Below, piece by piece: positions 55,861 through 62,292 of a stretch of DNA of 62,292 nt. The DNA lies in contig JAHCKG010000026.1 in the NCBI GenBank assembly GCA_026125895.1, positions 1 to 62,292 on the forward strand, read 5' to 3'. Position 1 is the first letter of the stretch. Each line of letters starts with the position of its first letter. The translations under genes and the position numbers were made by a program. This stretch comes from Pseudolabrys sp. GTDB taxonomy: Bacteria > Pseudomonadota > Alphaproteobacteria > Rhizobiales > Xanthobacteraceae. A model generated the notes under the pieces. That model was not told the origin of the DNA and did no database searches. It saw only the letters and a list, made by a program, of their open reading frames with translations.

Positions 55861-57183
55861 TCAGAAACTCTCGCGCAGCCACTGTCCGACCCGTGAAATG
55901 TACCCGCCTGTACCCGTCATTAACTGCCGCGTGCGCCGCGGTTCGAAGTGCTCAAGATGCGCCGCCTGCGGATACACGAGCAGGCCGGCAGCCACCGCGA
56001 AGGCCGGCCCTTTGGCCGCTTCGGGAAGCCCCGCTACACCCAGCGGACGTCCGATCCGCACCGGACGGCGGAGGATGCGCGATGCCAGGTCGGCGAGACC
56101 CGGCAATTGTGCACCGCCACCGGTGAGAATGACGCGAGCGCGCGTCTCGGCGGCGAAGGGAGACGTCGCCAGCCGGTCGCGCACCAACTCAAGTATCTCC
56201 TCGATCCGCGGCTTGATGATGCGGACAAGCGAGGCGCGCGACACGAACTGCGGCGGCTCCCGCTCGTCGTCGCCGACCGAAGTCACCGTGATCATGTCGC
56301 GTTCGTCCGAACCACCGCTCAAAACACTGCCATAAATCGCTTTGATTCGCTCGGCACTGGCGATGGGCGTGTTGAGGCCGCGGGCGATGTCCATCGTGAC
56401 GTGATGGGCGCCGAGGGCGAAACCGTCGGCGTGGATGAACCGGCCGCCGGAGAATACCGCGACCGAGGTCGTACCCGACCCCAGGTCGATACAGGCCGAA
56501 CCGAGGTCGGCCTCGTCATCGGCCAGACAGGCAAGCCCTGCCACATAGGGCGAGGCGACCATGGCCTCGACGCCCAGATGGCTGCGCTCGACCGTCAGCA
56601 TCAGATTGCGCACGGTGGCGACATCGGCCGTTACCATATGCATATCGACGCCGAAGCGGTTGCCGAGCATGCCGCGCGGTTCGCGGATGCCCTTGGCCGA
56701 ATCGAGGGCGTAGCCGATCGGCAGCGAATGCAGCACGGCGCGGCCATCGCGCACCGAGTGGCGGCTCGCAGCCGCGAGCACGCGGGCAATGTCGCCGTCG
56801 GTCACGGCGCCGCCATTGAGTTCGACATCGGCGATGAAGCGCTCGGAGCCGAGACGGCCGCCCGACAGCGACACCACGACGGATTCCAGTTGCACGCCGG
56901 CCATGCTCTCGGCGGCGTCGATCGCCTGGCGCACGACCTCTTCGGCTTCGACCAGGTCGACCACCTGCCCGGCCTTCATGCCGCTCGCGGCGACATGCGA
57001 GAAGCCGAGGATGCGCACGCCGTGGCTGCGGCGGCGCAGCACGTCCTGCGGCGCCTGCGGCTCGAGCCGGGCGATAACGCAGACCACCTTGCTGGTGCCG
57101 ATATCGAGGCCGGCGACCACCGCGGCGCGGCGCGGCGACACCGGTTTCATCTTGGGCGTGAGGCCGAAGCGCAGCACGGTCAT
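55861..57183 (-). CDS. ftsA: Cell division protein FtsA
   Basis: This 440-residue actin-like ATPase tethers FtsZ to the membrane. It shows VAGLDIGTSKVVCVIA (phosphate 1), CIDLGSGTTSVAVFSGGRF (phosphate 2), ILTGGGAQLPGLADLA (adenosine) and the C-terminal amphipathic tail GQWLRESF. Its ATG overlaps the ftsQ stop (57180-57183). ftsZ starts 125 bases downstream. Confidence 0.96.
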   Translation of the reverse strand: MTVLRFGLTPKMKPVSPRRAAVVAGLDIGTSKVVCVIARLEPQAPQDVLRRRSHGVRILGFSHVAASGMKAGQVVDLVEAEEVVRQAIDAAESMAGVQLESVVVSLSGGRLGSERFIADVELNGGAVTDGDIARVLAAASRHSVRDGRAVLHSLPIGYALDSAKGIREPRGMLGNRFGVDMHMVTADVATVRNLMLTVERSHLGVEAMVASPYVAGLACLADDEADLGSACIDLGSGTTSVAVFSGGRFIHADGFALGAHHVTMDIARGLNTPIASAERIKAIYGSVLSGGSDERDMITVTSVGDDEREPPQFVSRASLVRIIKPRIEEILELVRDRLATSPFAAETRARVILTGGGAQLPGLADLASRILRRPVRIGRPLGVAGLPEAAKGPAFAVAAGLLVYPQAAHLEHFEPRRTRQLMTGTGGYISRVGQWLRESF

Positions 57184-58133
57184 GCCTCGCCTCCCTTGCG
57201 CGTCTTCTTGCGGGCCTTCTCGGCCGCCTTGAGCGCGTCGGCGCGCGCCGCCGCGGCGCCATCGGACAGGCGCACGGTGACGCGGTCCTCCAGACGCAGA
57301 TCGACAAGGACGATGTCGCGCGACATCAGGTTCTTGTCGCGATCCAGATCGATCAGTGTCTGGAGCGCCGCTTCCGCATGATCTTCCGGCAGCATCACTT
57401 CGAGGCCGTTCGTCAGGTGCAGATTCCAGCGCCTTTCGGCGACCAGGACAGCGGCGCTGACCTGACCGGAGATGACGGGAAACCGCGACAACATCGCCAG
57501 CAATTCCGGCGCGGTGCGTTCGGCGCCGGCGCCAACCACCAGCGGCAGTTTGGCAAAGCGCGCCGGCACGTCCGCCTCGAGCACGGTGCCGTCAGCCGAA
57601 ATCAGCGTGGTGCGCGCATCCTTCTGCCACAGCGCGAAAGGCTGGCGCTCCTTGATCTCGATGCGCAGGCGGCCGGGATAGAGCTTGAGCACGGTGGCGT
57701 CGGCGATCCACGGATTGGTCAGGAGCCGCGTCCGCGCCTGCGCCGCGTCGAGGAACAGGAGCGAAGAGTTTTCGGTGATGCCGGCGATCTTGAGGATTTC
57801 GTCGCGGCCGAGCTCGTGCTCGCCGGCGAGCGCCACTTCGGCGATGCGGAAACCGGCGGCGTTGGCCGCGGCGTCGCAGATGTCATGGAAGTTCTTGGCG
57901 ATGTCGTCGGTGTGGCCGCCCTTGACGACGCCGTAGCAGACGCTGCCCAGAAGCAGCATCGCCACCGCCGCCGAGCCGGCGCCACGCGGCGCGTCGAGCG
58001 ACACGAGCGCGGAGAACCAGCGGCGCAGCGGGCGCCGCCAGCGGCCCGGCGCGCGGGTGCTGTACACGTTCATCGATTGAGCGAGGTATCCCCGACGGTC
58101 CATCGCAACCGGTTCTTCCAACGTTTGACCCAT
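57180..58133 (-). CDS. ftsQ: Cell division protein FtsQ
   Basis: This 317-residue bitopic protein links early and late divisome parts. A cytoplasmic N terminus (about 1-50) precedes one TM (about 55-70, GSAAVAMLLLGSVCYGVV), a POTRA domain (FRIAEVALAGEHELGRDEIL) and a beta domain ending RADALKAAEKARKKTRKGGEA. The start MGQTLEEPVAMDRRG may be at 58133 or 58103. It overlaps ftsA. Confidence 0.92.
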   Translation of the reverse strand: MGQTLEEPVAMDRRGYLAQSMNVYSTRAPGRWRRPLRRWFSALVSLDAPRGAGSAAVAMLLLGSVCYGVVKGGHTDDIAKNFHDICDAAANAAGFRIAEVALAGEHELGRDEILKIAGITENSSLLFLDAAQARTRLLTNPWIADATVLKLYPGRLRIEIKERQPFALWQKDARTTLISADGTVLEADVPARFAKLPLVVGAGAERTAPELLAMLSRFPVISGQVSAAVLVAERRWNLHLTNGLEVMLPEDHAEAALQTLIDLDRDKNLMSRDIVLVDLRLEDRVTVRLSDGAAAARADALKAAEKARKKTRKGGEA

Positions 58134-58326
58134 TGATGGGCGGCGGGCGGCTCTCCACGGCGAAGGCGCACCGACCCGGCGCGGCGCAACAGGCGCCGCT
58201 CGGCCCTAGTCTTCCGGCCATTTGGTAAACGATTAGTAAAGTTTGACGGATTGGGAGGAGACTTCGGTAACTTCTGCCCGTCGTGGCAATTAGGGCACGA
58301 AGTTCCGTCGGTGCGCGGCGCTGGCT

Positions 58327-58524
58327 TCAGAAGCTCTTCGGAAGGCCGGCTTGGCGAAGGATCGCATTCGCGGTGTGCCGGCTGACGATGCCGGTCGGGA
58401 CCGGGAAAGTCCGCCCGGTGATGGGGCTATGCCAGATTTCGTGGCTTCCCTTGCCTTGCCGCAACAGGCGGCAGCCTGCGGCACGGAGCAGATCGCGAAC
58501 TTCGCGGTCGAAGTGGGGCGCCAT
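58327..58524 (-). CDS. HicA-like toxin
   Basis: This 65-residue protein has the HicA fold pattern MAPHFDREVRDLLRAAGCRL, the catalytic GSHEIWHSP (His), and TANAILRQAGLPKSF at the end. It is downstream of a HicB-like partner, the reverse of the usual hicA-hicB order and different from the pair at 41177. TGATG overlaps the partner stop and this start. Confidence 0.85.
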   Translation of the reverse strand: MAPHFDREVRDLLRAAGCRLLRQGKGSHEIWHSPITGRTFPVPTGIVSRHTANAILRQAGLPKSF

Positions 58525-58757
58525 CAGGCAGCCGGTTCGACTTCGCGCAGCGCAGTGATTTGAAGGTAGAGCGAGGCCGGATCGACCCCAGGGTGATTGT
58601 CGGGCAGCACGTCGAGCGCCATCGCCGAAAGCTTGCCGAGCAACTCGTCAAGACTGGACGCGTCGGCCGCGGCCGGAATGTCGTCGCAGTGACCGCTCCA
58701 GACAGCGGCTTCGTCGTCCCAGATGGCAGAGATGGTGAAAATCGTCGGCTTCGACAT
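58524..58757 (-). CDS. DUF1902 / HicB-like antitoxin
   Basis: This 77-residue protein begins MSKPTIFTISAIWDDEAAVWSGHCDDIP, the HicB-type RNase H-like core (DUF1902), with LDELLGKLSAMALDVLPDN. It has no separate DNA-binding domain. GAGGG lies 5 bases before the ATG. The pair is between ddlB and ftsQ on the same strand as the dcw genes and could be co-transcribed with them. Confidence 0.85.
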   Translation of the reverse strand: MSKPTIFTISAIWDDEAAVWSGHCDDIPAAADASSLDELLGKLSAMALDVLPDNHPGVDPASLYLQITALREVEPAA

Positions 58758-58824
58758 GGTGTCCCTCAACCGGTAGCGGGGCGCAATCTAGCACATAGGG
58801 ACGTATTTGGGCATTTCCGCGCCC

Positions 58825-59775
58825 TCACCGTCCCAGCGAGGCGTCCTCGATCATCCAGGCGACCAGTTGCTCGAAGCTCATGCCGTCATGGGCGGCGAGT
58901 TCGGGCACCAGCGAGGTTTCGGTCATGCCCGGCTGGGTGTTGACCTCGAGGCAGGCCAGACCTGCGATGCCGGGCTGGCTGTCGTCGTAGCGGAAGTCGG
59001 CGCGGCTGATGCCGCGGCAGCCCAGCGCCTGATGCGCCTGCAAGGCCAGGCGGCGGCAGGCTTCATAGACCTCGGACGACACCGGCGCCGGCAGCAGGTG
59101 GGTCGAGCCGCCGGGCGCGTATTTGGCTTCGTAATCGTAGAACCTGGTGTTGGCGACGATCTCGATGACCCCGGTCGCCTTCCCCGCCACCACGGCGCAG
59201 GTCAGTTCCTTGCCCGGGATGAACGGCTCGGCGAGCAGGCGCTCGCCATAGGCCCAGTCGTCCCGCGTCAATTCCTGCGGCGGATGCGCCTGATCCTCGC
59301 GCACGATGAAGACGCCGACGCTGGAGCCTTCGGCGATCGGTTTGATGACATAAGGCGGCGGCAGCACATGCGCGCGCGCGGCCTCGCGGCGGTCGACCAC
59401 CCTGCCCCCGGGCACGGGGACGCCGGCCGCCTTCAGCACGATCTTGGCGACGTCCTTCTGCATCGCCACCGACGAGGCCATGACGCCGGAGTGGCTGTAG
59501 GGAATGCCGATGATTTCCAGGAGACCTTGCAGCGTACCGTCCTCGCCCGGCCGGCCGTGCAGCACGTTGAGCGCGCAGTCGGGCTTCAGCGCCGTGAGCA
59601 CCTGCGCGACGTCGCGGCCGACATCGATGCGGCTGACGCGGTAACCGGCGCGCTCGGCAGCGTCGGCGCAGGCCTTGCCGGAGCGCAGCGACACCTCGCG
59701 TTCGGCAGACCAGCCTCCCATGAGAACGGCGACGTGCTTCCCGGCGCTCATGGTCGAGCTCAATGTGGAGCTCAT
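58825..59775 (-). CDS. ddlB: D-alanine--D-alanine ligase
   Basis: This 316-residue ATP-grasp enzyme makes D-Ala-D-Ala for peptidoglycan. It contains HVAVLMGGWSAEREVSLRSG, LNVLHGRPGEDGTLQGLLE, the ATP-binding KPIAEGSSVGVF and the C-terminal EVNTQPGMTETSLVPELAAH. The start ATG at 59775 has GGAGAG 7 bases upstream; the next in-frame ATG is 8 codons later. It is the dcw cluster copy. Confidence 0.95.
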   Translation of the reverse strand: MSSTLSSTMSAGKHVAVLMGGWSAEREVSLRSGKACADAAERAGYRVSRIDVGRDVAQVLTALKPDCALNVLHGRPGEDGTLQGLLEIIGIPYSHSGVMASSVAMQKDVAKIVLKAAGVPVPGGRVVDRREAARAHVLPPPYVIKPIAEGSSVGVFIVREDQAHPPQELTRDDWAYGERLLAEPFIPGKELTCAVVAGKATGVIEIVANTRFYDYEAKYAPGGSTHLLPAPVSSEVYEACRRLALQAHQALGCRGISRADFRYDDSQPGIAGLACLEVNTQPGMTETSLVPELAAHDGMSFEQLVAWMIEDASLGR

Positions 59776-59902
59776 GGCGGCTCTCCGAATCAAGCGTTAG
59801 ACTTGGGCTCGCTCTCTATAAAACGATCGCTCCGGAATTTCCCGGCCAAAGTGCTCGCATCGCTAACGCCGGCGGCGCCCCATCCCGAGGACGAGGTATC
59901 GC

Positions 59903-60691
59903 GTGATCGAAGCCTGGATCGACCTTCCCGCCCCGGCCGTGTTTGCGGTATTGACTGCGCTTTATGCCGCCACCGGCGCGTTGATCGTGTGGGCCGCCTT
60001 CGGCCGGCCGCTGGCGCCATCGGTCAGGCGCTTCGACGGCCTCGTAGCGCCCTTCTTCAACTCCGTCGCCATCCTGTTCGCGCTGATGGCCGGCTTCCTC
60101 GCCAGCGACATCGCCGACCGTAATCGTCAGGCCGGCCGCGCCGTGCAGACCGAAGCTGCCGAACTGCGCAACGTCTTCACGCTCAGCGTCGCCTCGCAAC
60201 CGGACATGGCCGCGATCCGCGCCGACTGGACCGATTACGTGAAGGCCGTGACCCGCGACGAGTGGCCGGCCATGGCGGATGGATACAGCGCGCCATCCGC
60301 GGACAAGGCCTTCGATGCCCTGTTGCGCGAACTGAGCGAACCGTCGATGGCGGCCAATGCCGGACCCGCCGTCAGTTCCGCGCTGATCAATGCCGCGATG
60401 CGCGTGTCGAGCGCCCGCTCCGAGCGCCTGGCGCTGGCGTCGGATTCGACCAGCGACCTGAAGTGGGCGATCGTGCTGATCCTCGGCATCATGACGCAGG
60501 TGGCGATCGGCGCCGTGCATCTGCAGAAGCGCGCGGCACAGACGGCGGCACTCGTGGTGTTTTCGGTAGCGGCCGTGATTGCGCTCGGCCTGATCGCGCT
60601 GCAGGAACATCCATTCTCCGGCGCGGTGCGCGTCGGGCCAGAGCCGCTCATTGACTTGCTCAAGCTGCAGGGACCGAACGGCGGAACGTGA
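59903..60691 (+). CDS. DUF4239 (bestrophin-like) membrane protein
   Basis: This 262-residue protein has TM helices at about 10-32 (VFAVLTALYAATGALIVWAAF), 48-66, 190-208 and 214-235 with a soluble loop (about 70-185) of TEAAELRNVF character. This is the DUF4239 pattern (resembles bestrophin channels). It begins GTG at 59903. It is opposite to and inserted between ddlB and murB. Its role is unknown. Confidence 0.82.
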   Translation: MIEAWIDLPAPAVFAVLTALYAATGALIVWAAFGRPLAPSVRRFDGLVAPFFNSVAILFALMAGFLASDIADRNRQAGRAVQTEAAELRNVFTLSVASQPDMAAIRADWTDYVKAVTRDEWPAMADGYSAPSADKAFDALLRELSEPSMAANAGPAVSSALINAAMRVSSARSERLALASDSTSDLKWAIVLILGIMTQVAIGAVHLQKRAAQTAALVVFSVAAVIALGLIALQEHPFSGAVRVGPEPLIDLLKLQGPNGGT

Positions 60692-60696
60692 CGCCG

Positions 60697-61614
60697 TCAG
60701 CCCGGCGCGCCGATGCGCTTGATCTCCCACTCCAGCACGATGCCGGAATGCGCCTTGACGCGCTCGCGGATGGTTTCGCCGAGATTTTCGATATCGGCGG
60801 CGCTGGCCTTGCCGCGGTTGATCAGGAAGTTGCAGTGCATCTCGGAGACCTGGGCGTCGCCGACGGCAAAGCCGCGCAGCCCGGCCGCGTCGATGACTTT
60901 CCAGGCGCTGTTTCCGGGCGGATTCTTGAAGGTCGAACCGCCGGTCTTCTCGCGGATCGGCTGCGCCGTCTCGCGATGCTGCTGCACCTCGGCCATGCGG
61001 GCGCGGATTGTCTCGGCGGCCTTGCGTTCGCCGCGGAACGTCGCCGAGGTGAAGATGATCGACGGATCGACGCCGTTGCCGCGGTAACGGAATTTCAGGC
61101 CGGCATTGTCGAAGGTGACGATGTCGCCCGCGCGCGTCACGCCGGTCGCGGCGACGAGGACGTCCTTGGTCTCGCCGCCATTGGCGCCCGCGTTCATGCG
61201 CACCGCGCCGCCGATGGTGCCGGGAATGCCGAAGTAGAATTCGAGCCCGCCGATGCCGGCGCTCGCGGCGGCTTCGGCAACGCGCTTGTCGAGCGCGGCG
61301 CTGCCCGCGGTGACCGTATCGCCGCTGCATTCGATGGCATTGAAGCCGCGGCCGAGCCGGATCACGACGCCTTCGACGCCGCCGTCGCGCACGATCAGGT
61401 TTGAGCCGACGCCGATCGCCGTGACGGCGATATCGGCCGGCAGATGCTTGAGGAAGTAAGCCAGATCATCGGCATCCTCCGGCGCGAACAACACCTGCGC
61501 CGGCCCGCCGACACGGAACCAGGTGAACGGCCCGAGCGGCTGATTGGCCGACAGGCGGCCGCGCAACGCGGGCATTCGCGCTTTGAGATCGGGAACGAGG
61601 TCGGGAAAGGTCAT
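60697..61614 (-). CDS. murB: UDP-N-acetylenolpyruvoylglucosamine reductase
   Basis: This 305-residue FAD enzyme makes UDP-MurNAc. It has [21 protein letters not shown], the FAD part [41 protein letters not shown] (with the catalytic Arg near) and [17 protein letters not shown] (active-site Ser). The C terminus [13 protein letters not shown] is the normal end (type II MurB). It belongs to the dcw cluster but is separated from ddlB by an opposite gene. Confidence 0.95.
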   Translation of the reverse strand: MTFPDLVPDLKARMPALRGRLSANQPLGPFTWFRVGGPAQVLFAPEDADDLAYFLKHLPADIAVTAIGVGSNLIVRDGGVEGVVIRLGRGFNAIECSGDTVTAGSAALDKRVAEAAASAGIGGLEFYFGIPGTIGGAVRMNAGANGGETKDVLVAATGVTRAGDIVTFDNAGLKFRYRGNGVDPSIIFTSATFRGERKAAETIRARMAEVQQHRETAQPIREKTGGSTFKNPPGNSAWKVIDAAGLRGFAVGDAQVSEMHCNFLINRGKASAADIENLGETIRERVKAHSGIVLEWEIKRIGAPG

Positions 61615-61737
61615 TCGTCACATCATGCAAGGTCGGCCGGCTGGCCCCGGCCGCGGAATTTCCTGTAGCATAGCGGCAGGGGCGGTCCAATTCGTGGCAC
61701 GACGCGCTTGTCACGAACCGGGCAAGGGAGGAAGCGC

Positions 61738-61995
61738 ATGAAAAAGACCATGCGTATCGTCGTACTCGCGCTGGCGCTGGCGATACCGGGCGCCGCCTTG
61801 GCCGATGAGTGCGGCGACGCCGTCCGCGACTACAACGACATCCTGGCGCAGTTGCATACCGCCAACGACGAATTTACCGCCTGCGTCGCCGACAGCCTCG
61901 GCCGCAAGACCTGCGCCAAGGAATTCGCGCGGCTGCAATCGGCCTATCGCATGTTCGAGTCGGCGGTCGTCATGTACACGCGGCAATGCCTGTGA
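61738..61995 (+). CDS. Small secreted protein with four cysteines
   Basis: This 85-residue protein has a signal peptide (MKKTMRIVVLALALAIPGAALA) and a mature part of about 63 residues with Cys in DECGDA, FTACVA, RKTCAK and TRQCL, probably two disulphides. It is helical in prediction by eye. AGGGAGGAAGCGC precedes the ATG, a strong RBS. It is oppositely oriented between murB and murC. I do not recognise a family. Confidence 0.75.
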   Translation: MKKTMRIVVLALALAIPGAALADECGDAVRDYNDILAQLHTANDEFTACVADSLGRKTCAKEFARLQSAYRMFESAVVMYTRQCL

Positions 61996-62001
61996 CGCGC
62001 G

Positions 62002-62292
62002 CTAGCTCAGCGCCTTCAATTCGCCGGGCAGCGCATAAGCCCATTGCGAAATCGAGCCGGCGCCAAGACACACGACATAGTCGCCGGGCTTGGCCATGCT
62101 CTTGACGATGCCGGCGAGCTGTTCGGGACCGTCGAGCGGCACCACGTTGCGATGGCCGCGCGCGCGCAAGGCCTGCACCAGATGATCGCGGTCGGCGCCT
62201 TCGATCGGCGCTTCGCCAGCGGCATAGACATTGGCGACGACGACGGCATCGGCGTCGTTGAAGCAGGTCGAGAACGGCTCGAACAGGCTCTT
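62002..62292 (-). CDS. murC: UDP-N-acetylmuramate--L-alanine ligase, C-terminal fragment
   Basis: The last 96 codons are visible; the rest is beyond the right edge. Reading from the window edge, the frame begins [19 protein letters not shown] and includes [18 protein letters not shown], typical of the MurC C-terminal domain, then [20 protein letters not shown] and TAG at 62002-62004. The gene position beside murB fits. The frame has no start codon in the window. Confidence 0.92.
   Translation of the reverse strand, partial: KSLFEPFSTCFNDADAVVVANVYAAGEAPIEGADRDHLVQALRARGHRNVVPLDGPEQLAGIVKSMAKPGDYVVCLGAGSISQWAYALPGELKALS

Overview
The window is high-GC (roughly 65%) alphaproteobacterial chromosome, most likely Hyphomicrobiales near the Bradyrhizobiaceae/Xanthobacteraceae. 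Evidence for this is the ftsQ-ftsA-ftsZ-lpxC order, a circularly permuted (two-piece) tmRNA with tag ANDNYAPVAQAA, SspB-alpha, the DUF4169/ribbon-helix-helix pair beside fumC, CtrA-type TTAA-N7-TTAA sites, and several families of palindromic intergenic repeats. I see no phage, insertion sequence, plasmid gene, CRISPR array, rRNA or tRNA. It reads as core genome with small accessory insertions.

Layout. 1-358: 5' end of ilvB with a complete transcription-attenuation leader (promoter, 16-codon Ile/Leu/Val-rich leader peptide, terminator). 483-4858: two tandem methyl-accepting chemotaxis proteins. 5001-6828: miaA and serB, divergent, with start codons that overlap or nearly overlap. 6910-10791: hflK-hflC-DUF2065-degP membrane and envelope quality-control operon with a clear promoter. 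11032-13609: an SDR facing a tightly overlapped thyA-GNAT-folA operon. 13858-16742: MlaE/F/D-type lipid transport operon. 16808-18381: a PhoB-box-like site followed by a Pit phosphate transporter. 18351-22159: Nudix hydrolase, TctA/TctB without TctC, and a split chromate-transporter pair. 22324-25645: PatB-like C-S lyase, class I glutamine-amidotransferase-like hydrolase, TadG-like pilus protein. 25835-27005: permuted ssrA followed by sspB. 27070-33035: fumC, DUF4169/RHH pair and a large AsmA protein. 33281-41009: FAD-linked (D-lactate/glycolate-type) dehydrogenase, a small membrane protein with a CtrA-like site, YcjX/YcjF, a thioesterase, and a UvrD/PcrA helicase that carries in-frame palindromic repeats. 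41177-47245: hicAB, CAP protein, zinc-ribbon protein, L,D-transpeptidase, a 49-residue basic protein, PrmA, Xaa-Pro aminopeptidase. 47354-62292: ligA, recN, bamD, lpxC, ftsZ, ftsA, ftsQ, ddlB, murB, murC, all on the minus strand: the end of the division and cell-wall (dcw) cluster followed by genome-maintenance and outer-membrane genes.

How they fit together: ssrA tags proteins from stalled ribosomes, and its neighbour sspB encodes the adaptor that delivers tagged proteins to ClpXP. HflKC, DUF2065 and DegP form an envelope proteolysis unit. thyA and folA are coupled steps of dTMP synthesis. The dcw block makes peptidoglycan precursors and the division ring, but is interrupted by three foreign-looking small units: a HicB/HicA-like toxin-antitoxin pair between ddlB and ftsQ, an oppositely oriented DUF4239 membrane protein between ddlB and murB, and an oppositely oriented small secreted four-cysteine protein between murB and murC.

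I did not find an unmistakable new multi-gene system. The most unusual items are the five-hairpin repeat translated inside the helicase, the nested double-hairpin element shared by two unrelated repeat families, the TA module inside the dcw cluster, the ssrA-sspB linkage, and the predicted PhoB and CtrA sites.
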